Below, piece by piece: positions 10,769 to 20,914 of a DNA stretch of 24,770 nucleotides. How positions within the stretch are numbered: position 1 is the stretch's first letter; each line of letters opens with the position of its first letter. Source of the stretch: Gracilaria caudata (Eukaryota > Rhodophyta > Florideophyceae > Gracilariales > Gracilariaceae); contig JASCIV010000314.1 of assembly GCA_030374735.1 (NCBI GenBank), forward strand, positions 1 through 24,770, read 5' to 3'. The position numbers and the translations under genes were made by a program. A model generated the notes under the pieces. That model did no database searches and had not been told where the DNA came from. It saw nothing but the letters and a program-made list of their open reading frames with translations.

Positions 10769-12120
10769 TTGGATTTTTACAAGGAATGGTCAGGGGTACG
10801 ACCGACCAACAAGACGCCCTCGCCTTTACCCATATCTCTGCAACTAGATTCTTTTCGGTCACGGTTTACGAAGAGCAGAAAGAACTTACAAAACTTTCGT
10901 CAACTTCATGACCCCGATATTGATTTTCATGATGGAGAAGAAGAACAGCAAAATTCTACCATACGCGATGACAGCACACTATTTACTGCACATATTTCGT
11001 CGATGAATGACAAGATGGAAGTATTTGAATTCAAGAAGTGATTGATATCGGAAGCACGAACAGAAGATCAACGCAAATGGCTTGAGTTTTTTCTTTCTCA
11101 TTTGTATGTGTATTATTTCGATGAACCTGCTCTTGTTGCGCAATCATTGGAACGCTTATGCGGAAGCAATCATCCAATTTTTACGAACGCGCCGGGAGAG
11201 TGCGGAAATTCCTGGTTACTGAGACAAATAGAACGATTTGTACGGACATATGTTAAATGTGGATCTCCCCCATCCTGGTCAGATTTGGAAGAGCCTTCAA
11301 GTTCGTCGCACAGCTGTGATCAGTCCTTCGATCAAAATCATCACCCGTACTCAGACACTATCCCCGGTAGGCTCGGTTTGCTCCATCTGGGGTTGCTGCT
11401 GGAAATGCAAATGATTACACCCTTATAATGGCCTTCTCTCTTCGACTTTCTTTCCAGAATATGAGAACGGGGCCATCTCAAGGTGTACTCGTAACCTTAA
11501 GTGAGGATTTTTCTGCAGCTTCTGTAATAGTCATTGAGGAATATTCAATGACATCGTTGCTCCTAATCGTATATCTTGACATGGTTACTGGAAGGATTCG
11601 TCCAGCCTATGTCACAAGACGTTTTGGAGGAATCGTGGTAGTAATCCCGGGTGATGGATTGTAACTACCCGTTATTAATTCTTATGGCTCCTCTCGAGTC
11701 CTGAAAAAATTCCAACCACGCTTCAAAATTTTTATAGGCATATAACTGAAGAGGGTTACTATTTACAATATTACAATCAGTGAGACAAGAACAGTATCCC
11801 ATTTATGCTGATATCTTAATGAGAATCCGGGAAGCAAAGTGTACAGAGAAGGATGCCCGAACTCTCAACACGAGATATATCAAGAACCTCGAAACCCTCC
11901 GTAATAACTCGTCATAATGGAAATCGGCCACTATTCTCACCGCTCGTAACACAAATGTCAATGCGTTCAACAATATCGCCATTTCAAATGACGGAAATTT
12001 GTTTGGGACGTTTCACATTCATAGTATATCTGTCAGAAATAGAGCCAGAAGCATTGAATCAAGACGAAAAACTGCCGAAAGTTACTCCACAATGGGAAAC
12101 CCCGGCATAAAAAGCGTAAG
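10769..12120 (+). pseudogene. Helitron PIF1-like helicase domain remnant
   Basis: Helicase motifs occur in order but in changing frames, with an in-frame TGA at 11039-11041. The nucleotide-binding loop is recognisable but decayed: IFTNAPGECGNSWLLRQI (about 11175-11230) lacks the GKS/GKT lysine. Next come FAPSGVAAGNANDYTLIMAF (about 11378-11437), ASVIVIEEYSMTSLLL (Walker B with the usual D changed to E) and TRRFGGIVVVIPGD (about 11609-11655). After a gap the frame ILMRIREAKCTEKDARTLN (about 11813-11870) and ILTARNTNVNAFNN continue the SF1 helicase. A TAA follows NNSS near 11917. The C-terminal SF1 motif containing H-S/Q-G was not seen, so the 3' part is lost or unreadable. Confidence 0.85.
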
Positions 12121-12274
12121 AAAATTCGCGCCCGTGTAACCGTGGAGGTAGCCAAAACTGCAACGTGTAAACATATGATGAGACAATCCAATTAATCAAA
12201 AAACATTTAAACGCCCGCGTTAATGGTTCCCAGTCTTCCGCATCAACAAGGCCCGGCATCCGAATCAACCATGA

Positions 12275-13651
12275 ATGACTCAAGCGAGTCTACGATCTCA
12301 TCAAGAGACGAACGGTTTGGCGATGATGGAGAGCAACCTGAACGCAATTTCCAAAGCAGCCTACTATCTACAGATGGTTCTGGTAGCTTTGTATACGATA
12401 TACAACTCAACTCAAACCGACAAGAAAGACCCTAACGTTCTTCGCAATTTTCACAATGCGCACTTGTCGCTGATGATGCAAGGCTTTTGGGCCGACAACC
12501 AGTAGCGACCTCATGACTCGAATCAATCACGTCCTCTTCATTCGCGTTCGTTGTTTCGAAGACGATTTCGATGTTCTCGGGAACTTTTCGATAAGCTTTT
12601 GCTTACTGTTACGGTAGACAACGAGTTTTTCTGGCAGTGTCTGCGATCAGATTGTACTGAAAGATTAGGAATCTCTCCATTACTGAAAATTTCCGCGGCT
12701 TTCTGACAAATTCTGTATGGTATTCCGGCAGACACATGTAACGAACTTTTTGGGATCCCCTAACCATTTGCACTCAAATCTTTAAAGGAGTTTTGTACAA
12801 GTATCATTAGGCAGAATGAAAGCATTTACTTACGGCTCCCTAACGAACAAGATTTGAGAAATATAGAAAGTAAATTTGCCAAGGTTGGCTTTCCAGGATG
12901 TATTGGTTGTCTTGATTGTTCTAGTCGGGAATGGAAGAACTGTCCTACAGCACTGCAAGGAATATAATAACGGTAAGGATAAGAAGCCAAGCCTCAGAAT
13001 GGAAGTAATCTGTGATTTGAACTTATATGTATGGCACGTTTCATTTGGATACCCGGGAATGCTCTACGATCTCAACATCATGGATGTTAGTCCATTCTTT
13101 TCCAAATTTCCGGCTTGCTTGACGTCAAACATTTGTACTCTCTCAACGGTAATTTGTAATCTGTTTGATTGGTTCTATTTCCTTACAGATGGTGTGTATC
13201 CTCCGTACAGGGTCTCATTGCAAACAGTCCAAAGTCCCTCTTCAATCGCAGAAAAAGTTTACGCCAAACAGCAAGAGGCAGTTTGGAAGTCAGTTGAGCG
13301 CGTGTTGGAGTTCTGTTGGCTCGATTTCATATTCTACAATGCCCTGAAAAATTGTTCGAAAGGAGTGACATACAAAATTTAAAGGCTTGTGTTATTATAC
13401 ACAACATCGTTTTCCTAGAAGAACAAGCGCCATATGGCGGTGATGGGGCTGGAGGAGTGCGTTCGCTTGACGAGGAGCTGCTGGAGCTGTCCAACGTGTC
13501 GATATCTTCATTCCATGAGATTGATGCAATGCGGTCTTTTTGTGCCCGTTATGGTGAGCTTAGTGATGAGGCACGGAGTGACGAAGGACATCATAGGCTC
13601 AAGAATGCTCTAATTAACCACATGAAAATTTTTAGTCGACTAAGTCCATAA
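12275..13651 (+). pseudogene. PIF/Harbinger DDE transposase remnant (DDE_Tnp_4 type)
   Basis: The frame carries in-frame stops TAG 12503, TGA 12704 and TAA 12761, and shifts near 12960 and again near 13310. Through these breaks the translation follows the PIF/Harbinger order: SLFRRRFRCSRELFDKLL (about 12548-12600), LGISPLLKISAAF-stop-QILYGIPAD, GFPGCIGCLDCSSREWKNCP (12887-12945), KPSLRMEVICDLNLYVWHVSFG, YPGMLYDLNIMD, FLTDGVYPPYR, KQQEAVWKSVER and ARFHILQCPEKL followed by KACVIIHNIV. The catalytic triad is visible as D (codon 12914), D (13068) and E (13296). The first 75 codons (12275-12502) match the length of the usual N-terminus but have no specific motif. Copy is dead; family is clear. Confidence 0.92.
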
Positions 13652-13659
13652 TATCGAGG

Positions 13660-13719
13660 TTTTTTCTGTGGACGGTTTGCCTTCACAAGTTTTCTCTGTA
13701 CCCTGTTTGCTATCACAAG
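13660..13719. repeat. Two adjacent 30-bp imperfect tandem units
   Basis: Units 13660-13689 and 13690-13719 differ at about 7 of 30 positions and both end in TCACAAG. On the minus strand they encode the decapeptide pair CDSKQGTEKT and CEGKPSTEKT. They lie in the gap between the convergent Harbinger genes. Confidence 0.7.
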
Positions 13720-13763
13720 AGGACGCATATTTCGCAGGTGAGAGTCTGCTCCTGTGCTTTTTT

Positions 13764-14894
13764 TCAAAATCTTTCCAAATTAGTTGTTTCAAGTGGGGGG
13801 CTAATATCCATGTTGAGTAAACGAAGGTGGCGCTTTTCTTCATCTTGTGCACATTTGAGATGCATTAATTTTTGTTTCTTCAAGTTGTTATCTCTAATGG
13901 TATCGAAATGCATGCGCTTCAGGTTGTTGCTTTCCACTGAGGCATCTTCAAGTCTTTTAATGCCACAAGCGCTTTCATCTAAGCACGCTACTATTCGAGC
14001 TTCCAGCTTGACCTTCTTCGTACCAATCGGAATTGCATCTACCCTTCTATCTTTGAATCCGTCCGTCCTCACTACCCCTCTCTTCTCTTTCGGAGAACCT
14101 TCCACCTCCGTATCTGGTGGACTGCATTTTTCACCACTCACAGTGTTCTTCTGGTCAATATCATTCCCTGTGCTTTTCATCCGACCTCGTTTGTCGCTTA
14201 CAGATGAGTCTGTCTCTCCCGAAGCGCAGCAAAGAGCACTTCCTTTCTGTGTGAAAAACCCGTCTCAGCCATCCATTTCCATACCACTAAGTACTTGAAC
14301 GAAGGCCCAATGAACATACTAGAGCCTCTATCCGTTGCCCTGCATATATCAACTAGCGATAATGCCCCATTATACAAAGCGAATGTACCTTGAATGATGT
14401 CATCCTCCCGAGGGCTTACTCTTTGAGTAGCTGCAAAAACCTTAGTGTAACATACTTCAAACTTAATTATTTCTTTCTTTATGTTCTTGTCATGGGCAAA
14501 TACGGCTGGCCCAGTTCGCTCGAATGCATTTGATTTGAACTACTCATCACTCCGGATCCTTAGTAAGCATGCGTTAGTACACCTTCTCAATTCGGTTCTG
14601 GAATGCGGGAGTCCCTTGACCTGTTCCCCTGCACGGATTTTGTGAGGCAGACGTAAAAGCTTGTGCCGCCGGCAGAGAATCGGTCGCTGTCCATCGCTTC
14701 CCAGCACCCATTCGATGAGTGTTGGCACGAGAGTGGTTCGAGCGGTCGAGAAATTCTGGGAGCACACTCAGATCTGCACCAAAGCTCTTAATAAGTACCT
14801 GCACTGCTTTGCTAACTTGGCGCGAATCTTTCCTCGCAATACTGTTTCGAAGGAGTGATGACAAGACCGTCACGGCGCAGGAATCTTCTTCCAT
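13764..14894 (-). pseudogene. Harbinger-associated MYB/SANT-like protein remnant
   Basis: Read on the minus strand from ATG 14894, the sequence shows KRWTATDSLPAAQAF followed by GTGQGTPAFQNRIEKVY. This is the W-T-x-x-D...GTGQ...F-x-x-R start of the MYB/SANT-like domain encoded by Harbinger ORF1. After in-frame breaks near 14575 it continues with KFEVCYTKVFAATQRVSPRE, then DDIIQGTFALYNGALSLVDI, then PSFKYLVVWKWMAE (about 14300-14460). It shifts frame again into a Lys/Glu-rich tail ending at 13764, which includes KRLEDASVESNNLKRMHFD and would form coiled-coil helix. A further minus-strand frame down to 13640 with a 10-residue tandem repeat (CDSKQGTEKT, CEGKPSTEKT) may be the shifted C-terminus. 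In active elements this protein binds transposon ends and recruits the transposase. Here it is broken. Confidence 0.8.
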
Positions 14895-15544
14895 AGACCA
14901 CTAACTCACCCCATATGGGGCATGGCCATGCTACTAGAGCATTTACATGAAGAGGGTCTACCAGTTACACAAAACTTGGCATTGGACGCAAGACAGGGTT
15001 AGACGCAGCAAAAACGTCTGCAAAACAAATTCTGGAAATGTAAGAAGAGAACGGTGTTGAAACAGTGCGTCATTGGGCGTCGCAGACGCATCCCAGGCCA
15101 TTTGCTTGGGAGAAATTTGCAACCGAGCGCAAAGGGCTGGAACATGTCTTGGCTACTAAGGTCCTAAAGCTAGGAGTCTGTTAGAGTATTAGAAATGCTG
15201 TTCATTAGAGGCGAATATTGAAACTCAAATTACAGAAAGCGACACATACCAAGGCCAAAGGTATACCTAACAGCGCGGTTGTTAGCAGTTGTAAGAAATG
15301 CCCGTGTTTGTATAACGCCGCCGACACTTGCTCGTCATCCCCTGTGTTTTTTCACAGTGTTCTGTTGGATGATATCCTTACTATGGTCTGCTGCGTCACA
15401 GTTTTTGTATGGGGAGCCTTTTGTGCTGCGCGAATGCGCGTTGGATCCTAATAACTCCAAGCTTCTCGCTGTACTTATCGCTCAATCCTTGCGTTTCCTC
15501 AATGGCATTGCGCCGCGCTGGTGGTGAAGCGAACGAACTCTGGC
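14895..15544. other. No gene recognised
   Basis: This 650-bp stretch separates the Harbinger MYB-like gene from the pogo-like remnant. It may hold the Harbinger right end and the lost C-terminus of the pogo transposase, but no motif of either could be read. Open frames at 15218-15527 show no known domain. Confidence 0.4.
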
Positions 15545-16310
15545 TCAGCAAGTACGACATGCAGACAGTGTGCCGTCAACGGCCTTGCCTTCACTCAGAA
15601 CGCGGTGCGAGGAGTCGGCGGTTTTCAAAAGCGGAATTCTGTCCGAGCCATCACTGTTTGCACAAGCGAGAAATGAGAGTCGTACTTTCGCTTTCTTGCG
15701 GCCAGGTAGTCTCTCTTGTGCAATGGTTCTATCGGGAGCCATACAATAAAATAAGCCAAATTTGTCTGCATTGTAACCATCTTCCACTTCGTATATCGCA
15801 ACCTTTGCCTTCAACGCATCAATTTTTTCAGCAATTGCCATCTCATCAGCATCACCAATCTCACCATGCGACTTGAGAGATGGTAGCCTATGTCATCTTT
15901 GAAAATTATGCAGCCAACCGTTGTTGAGTTTAAGGTTAATTTTTTATCATCGGCCAATGTCTCATTCATCTTGTCAATGATTCTTCGCCCTTACTCAATA
16001 ATGGGAGCTCCATCAGTTGCTTTACGATTGGCAAATTGTGCCAAAATCCATTGCAACAATGCTTCTTCAAACTCGGATATGCTCCTTTTCGATATCGATA
16101 TCGTTTTGAGGAAGCATCGCAATCATTATCGTCGTGCAGAATGCGGGATACAGTAGTTGTGCGGGTGCTAAAGGAAGTTTGAAGAACTTTCTGGCCCATT
16201 CTGCAATTGTTTACTGGTCAGTGGGGAGGCATTGATCTTTACGACGTTTGTATTCCTCTCTGATATCTTGTTTCTGCTTTAAAGTAAGGCGAATGCGAGG
16301 GACAATAATG
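15545..16310 (-). pseudogene. pogo/Tigger-like (Tc1/mariner) transposase remnant
   Basis: Read from right to left on the minus strand, the domains come in pogo order through several frames. An N-terminal psq-like helix-turn-helix RIRLTLKQKQDIREEYKRR (about 16245-16305) is followed by TAA at 16213-16211, then TIAEWARKFFKLP and TTTVSRIL. A CENP-B/Tc5-type segment (EEALLQWILAQFANRKA) follows, with a TAA after APIIE. Next come SHGEIGDADEMAIAEKID and YEVEDGYNADKFGLFYCM, the start of the DDE_1 domain, where the first catalytic D lies in NAD. KKAKVRLSFLACANSDGSDR follows, and the frame closes at 15545 before the second and third acidic residues. The element is 3'-truncated and frameshifted. Terminal repeats and TA duplication were not found. 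Confidence 0.85.
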
Positions 16311-17911
16311 GGAATACTTTAAAACGAAGCTATGTTTTAACTTGCAGGAGTCGAACCACGTGTAAGTAACTTTACGGTTCTGCACAGGCCAATACATGTT
16401 GCAGGTTTTTCATGGTATACTTTACCGATTGGGATGTTAGCCACTGTTTAAGTATCATTCTAAATTGGGGACCTGATGTCTAAAAAGGAAACACCCTTTA
16501 ATGGTGTAGTGTAAGGTCAGTTTGGATAGATTGCATATGTTTAAATCAAGGATGCCATGTTTCAAATTTGGCTTCTTGAATGAAGATTGCAGGGTTTTGA
16601 GGCCTGGCAATGCATCCTTTTATCCCTTATTCAGGAGAATTTCAAACACAGCGCCTTGTAAGAGGTACCGCCCTGGAGAATAAGAATCATATCACTCTAG
16701 AGTGGATATCCGCTTAAACCGTTACCCTTGAACCAAGGGATGACTGTAGTTGTCTGATTTTTTTCTGCCTCATATGCCGAATCGTTTTGGATCTAATTAA
16801 AACATAAAACATGTGCAACCTTAGAATTCTTTGTTTTCAAAGAGCGTTCACAGCACAAAACGCAAAATAATGTCTACGGCGAATAGGTAAGCGTTTCAAT
16901 GCTATCAAGTAAAAGTCCTTGGAATATAAATCACCCTGTGGTAAATACTTTTATCTACAAATATATCCTAGGAGACAATCTCCACGCCTTGCTTGCTCTA
17001 TAACATTCTATAACAGCCTTTACTGAGCAACGACTACTAGTTTAATCTCCTCCAATATAGTTTTATAAGCTATAGTTGCCATTAGCATTTGGTTTCATAC
17101 TAGCAATGTACCGTCTATCTAAATTTAAGAGACGGGAAAAAACCGAACACACTATTATTGTACTTTTAGTAAAGAGAGATATATTCTTTCTAGTAAAGAG
17201 TAAAGCATAATACAATTTTCTTTCTAAGAAGGTGTGTTTTCTCAAATCCTCACATAAAGTTTGGGCTTCAAATTATGGAAATGACATTGCCTTCCCATAT
17301 CTTTTATACATCTAACACGGACTTCAGATTGCTGTAAATCAAAAAGTAAAAAGAGTATATCTAAATACTAATCTATGAAAGGTATTGCTGCCTACTATAT
17401 AGGGAAAAAATATTCCTGGAAGCTGCGGGAAGGGCCTCATTTTGATTTGATTGAATTCTATCGTGCGAAAGCTGAAAATATGTTTACACTAAACGTCTAT
17501 TTTACGGAAAACCGTTTGACAAAAAGTTCAGAGATATTAACATAAACCTTCTACCTCGTTTACTTATTGCAAGAATGTCTCAGAGAAGAATGATTCATTG
17601 CAAACAACACTGTGTGCCATTTACCCCAACTCCATCATTTTTCGATAACTCAGCACCCAAATTGTGTGCAGAGATAGGATACCATGAAGTTCAAAAATTC
17701 CTGTCATAAATTTTTACAGGAATGCAATTCACGTGGATCAGTGTTAGATTTTTGTACTGCGAACATATCTGGAAACATTTTGTATGCATTGATGCAAACA
17801 AAAGAAGAATGCAAGAACAAATTTTTTTGGTATCAGAAACAACCATTTCTTCATATATTTTCATTCTATAGTTATAAAATGTCGTCAAGCAGCTGAATAA
17901 TTCATAGTTCA
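16311..17911. other. AT-rich stretch, no gene recognised
   Basis: About 1.6 kb with only short open frames. A T-loop-like GGTTCGACTCC on the minus strand near 16345 does not fold into a tRNA T arm. A direct repeat TAGTAAAGAG occurs near 17167 and 17191, and a small TTCCTGT/ACAGGAA dyad near 17699. Part of this stretch is probably the 3' untranslated region of the gene at 17912-18763. Confidence 0.5.
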
Positions 17912-18763
17912 TTACACACGAAAGTCCTTATTTTCATCAATTTTGCAGTAGTCGTCCACATTTCTTTCCGTGAGTTCAACGTAGACCATGCGAGTTGGAT
18001 CGTCTATCCATGCCAGATTGTCTTGGTCCGAAATATGTGTCTCAACCGTAAACGACAAAAGAATTCGGGCTAATGATTTCACTTTGTCGGTAGAATGATC
18101 ACGCATAGTTCGCAACGCATTACGAAAACCGACAACATTCGGATGATCCATCTGAAAAGGAGATGACTCATCTTCCAAGAAAGTCTTGTACATAAGTTTT
18201 ATATTCTGTAGAGGATTTGGCCACCATACACTTAATTCAAAATACTCCCCACCATCAGCCACATGCACTCCAAATGCGCCTTTGCCAAATCCAGAAGGCA
18301 AAACAACTGCAACGTTCTGCTTCCTCTTCAATGTTTGAGGATGAGTCCAAACAGAAATCAAATACAGAGGCTTGAATGATTTCGGTCCCAAAAGCACCTC
18401 CTCTCCTTTATCAAAAACAATAGCAATATCTTCCTCCTCTTGCAAAGGTTCTTCTACATCAGATGGTCTAAAGCGTTTCACCCCTGCTACGCGACTGTTC
18501 AACGCACTTAGTCCTCCGGCTAATTTTTTGGTTAGAGCTATTTGTGAATATGTTTTAGTTTCGCAATATTACATACCTCTTCTTTCTGCAAACTCTTTCC
18601 TCATTGTATTATAATGAACCCTGAAGTTGGTCAGCTTGTGTTCAGGAGAAAGAGGTTCAGACTCCCAGACCTCTTTAGGTTTTTCAGTGCCATCAATATC
18701 ACCGGCCTCAAACTTCGCGCGAAGAAGTTGAAGAGCTGGAGAGTTCTGAGAGAGACGACGCAT
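17912..18763 (-). CDS. Unrecognised protein, two exons, apparently intact
   Basis: Exon 1 runs from ATG 18763 to 18577 and exon 2 from 18519 to the stop at 17912, giving 795 nt (264 residues) with no internal stop. The join is supported by a GT-AG intron of 57 nt and by the phase: GCC-GGA-GGA reads through as AGGLSAL. The N-terminal third is charged (PKEVWESEP, NFRVHYNTMRKEFAERR). An acidic run with QEEEDIAIVFDKGEE follows. The C-terminal 150 residues carry the block shared with the pseudogene at 423-968: VAVVLPSGFGKGAFGVHVAD, FELSVWWPNPL, VGFRNALRTMRD, LSFTVETHI and TRMVYVELTE. No signal peptide or membrane segment is visible. The family was not recognised. The LPSG...DGG...WP block suggests a beta-sandwich, but no function is proposed. 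The intact frame beside a decayed paralogue suggests selection or recent duplication. Confidence 0.7.
18520..18576 (-). other. Spliceosomal intron (57 nt) of the 17912-18763 gene
   Basis: On the minus strand the donor is AGAG|GTATGT and the acceptor AAAAAATTAG|CC. A CTCTAAC branch-point-like sequence lies about 13 nt before the acceptor AG. Without removal the frame meets TAA two codons into the intron. Removal keeps the frame open and the 795-nt coding length divisible by three. Confidence 0.75.
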
Positions 18764-20914
18764 CCCAAAGTCTTTGACAGTGTGATTGTGAAAAACCCTG
18801 GGCCTCTAATCGGAATGCTTAAGTAGATGAACAAGAGGAGCTCAAAGGGACAGAGAATTAGGTCTAAGAGACAGATGAATATCTGAATTTCAATCTCACG
18901 AGATAATATCCCACACACTATGGGTTCATCTCGGTATCGTTGATGCAACTATTATTGCAGGAGAATAGTGTAAAGAAGTTCCTGAGAGGTTGCTACTTCC
19001 TAGAAGTTGAAGCGTGAGACTAATGTCTCCGTTCTCCAGATTGTACCTGGATTGAAAGCGCCTTAAATCTTTGTTAGAGCTGACATGTACGTTGATGTTG
19101 CTCACACATCACGTACGAGCTCAATTTCTGCATGTTTCGAAATATCGTTCAACTAGCATGCGATTGAACCGGAAGTAAGCGAACAATTCGACTACAGAGT
19201 AAACTCCCATCTTCAGAAAGATTAGAAAACGTAGGAAAACGGACAGATATGAATTGAGAGCAAGAAAGCACAAGAGCTGCCGAAAGCAGAGTCCAATCTG
19301 ATCGTGAATATTTGCCGAAAAACCTTACCTTCTCGTTGTTTCGTGGTAAATCAAAGTAGTGAAAAATGAGCAGAACTATAAGAGAGCAAGAGGCCATAGA
19401 AGATCTAATTGAGAGCTTCCTGTACATACATAAAACATGTTAAAAAATGATTGGAAGCAAGAACTTATGGCATAATCGTTTTCTCAATAATTCAATATTC
19501 ACACTAACATACGTAATTTTAAGTTTCCAATAACCTCTAAAAGTGGTAAGTTAAACGAAGCTCTTGCCAGTATAAACTTGCGTTTTGGTAAGTTAGGAAT
19601 TCAGGGTTATAGTTCAAGATTTGGGTAGTGTCAGGTACATGTCTTGGGGACATGGACGTATTACGTCAGAAGGTGGGACTCAAATTCGGTCCATATCTCA
19701 TGGACATAAGTATTTTGCAGACCACATCTGTTTCTGTTGCTCTCTTGACTTACAATCTGCAGACATCGTACTCGCCTTCCAAGTCGCTTAGAATTTCCGA
19801 CAATGAATTCAAGACATTCTTCAATACAGCATCTAACGCGGTGCTTTGAACATCTTGGGTTGAATTATCTTACCCTACGAACAATGATTCTGGGCCATGT
19901 ATGGCAAGATTGTGCCTTGAGTTATTCCAAAATTAGGAGCAAAATACCAGCTGCATGTGGCCACGGGGCAGGAAGCAAGAGCTTCAGAAGTATTGCCTGC
20001 ATCAATATCTGACCGATTATCGGACTAAATTTCCCGGCACGCCAAAGTGTGGACGCGATGCACCTGCGATTAAAGATGTTCGGGTTTTTTTCAGCCATAC
20101 ATATGTCTCGCCACAGATAACGGACCCCTGGGGTAGTGTTGGTTCCAAAACGGACGCGTTCTCGGCACGTTGACGTGCGACGGCCATTATAACATCTCGG
20201 CCACCACACGGGCCTCTCCGTCCTTTTGCATTCGCTCCGACTTGCAGATTTTTGTGTCGTGGCACCTCAGTATCGGCCCCGTTACTGGTGCCATGCACCT
20301 TTCGTCCATCGGCACTGCTCACTGACCGTGGCTCCGGTTATCACCTTTGCGACGCAATCTCTGCTGCCTCCGTACGCGAAGGCGCCTCGAGCTGATTGTG
20401 ATCATCTGCGCTTCGGTACCATCGCCGTGGCCATGCTGCGCTTGCAGCTCCGAGGAGTGATGCCCACTGCTATTCTGTGTTTTTAGTTGGCTCAGTGTCG
20501 TTGTCAACGAACATCATTCAGGGACAATAGTTTTGAAATGGGAGTTGTACATCATTTACATTTCGCGTAGACTACCAGCTAGGTGAAAGCTTGGCATCGC
20601 TCATTGAAATTGACAACTGGTTTCTATTTTCTCTCTGCGGGGCCATGTTTCTCAGCTAAATTCCATCAACAGGTCTATATTCAACATCTCTGTTTACTCT
20701 GGCTCTTCTTTGGAAATGAGAGGGTGATTTGTATTATCGTTTCATTATTTAGTTTTGTAACGAACAGTGGCTCGCGGTGTAATCTTCATGAACGTAACCA
20801 CAAAGGGCTCTCCTAATCGGTAAGGATAACTGGCACAATACACAAGCAATAGAACACATTCGTTTATGTGTTTAAAAAGGACATTATGTATAGGTGGTGC
20901 ACCTATTGCTGCTG
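18764..20914. other. No gene recognised
   Basis: About 2.1 kb. 18764-19440 could be the 5' flank of the gene at 17912-18763. A short minus-strand frame starting at 19427 (MYRKLSIRSSMASCSLIVLL) ends at a GTAAGG donor-like site but has no partner exon I could find. From about 19.9 kb the sequence becomes GC-rich, with overlapping open frames on both strands (20017-20507) that show no secure domain. Base composition alone can explain those frames. Confidence 0.4.

Larger units (their letters stand above)
8426..12120 (+). mobile_element. Decayed Helitron (Rep/helicase rolling-circle transposon)
   Basis: Pieces of one Helitron Rep-helicase protein lie in order on the plus strand. They are: a zinc-finger/DUF6570-like N-terminus (8426-9071); the Cys/His-rich segment and Y2 region at the end of Rep (9467-9770); the Rep-helicase linker (9774-10665); and a PIF1-type helicase (10769-12120). 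The chain is broken by many frameshifts and stops, and the HUH portion of Rep is not visible. Palindromic repeat copy B (9101-9311) lies at that point. Helitrons end in 5'-TC and 3'-CTRR with a hairpin, and make no target duplication. I could not place those ends, so the limits given are those of coding similarity. Confidence 0.85.
12275..14894 (+). mobile_element. Decayed PIF/Harbinger transposon with two convergent genes
   Basis: A broken DDE transposase on the plus strand (12275-13651) faces a broken MYB/SANT-like DNA-binding gene on the minus strand (13764-14894), about 110 bp apart at their 3' ends. This is the standard two-gene content of PIF/Harbinger elements, where both proteins are needed for transposition. 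Terminal inverted repeats and the 3-bp TWA target duplication were looked for in 12120-12275 and 14895-15200 but not found, so outer limits follow the coding similarity. The Helitron remnant abuts on the left and a pogo-like remnant lies about 650 bp to the right. Confidence 0.85.

Noticed and set aside
16340..16385. tRNA-like T-loop (GGTTCGACTCC on the minus strand)
   Set aside because: The five bases on either side (CGTGG and CCTGC) do not pair, and no acceptor, D or anticodon arm can be folded around it.
19149..19427. Minus-strand short exon-like frame starting MYRKLS with a hydrophobic run and a GTAAGG donor-like site
   Set aside because: No matching acceptor exon that continues a recognisable protein was found, and a chance occurrence is likely.
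20017..20507. Open minus-strand frames in GC-rich DNA, with a faint resemblance (TLPQGSVI, ETY) to ISXO2-like transposases
   Set aside because: Only two or three short motifs fit, the DDE residues cannot be placed, and all frames are fairly open because of composition.
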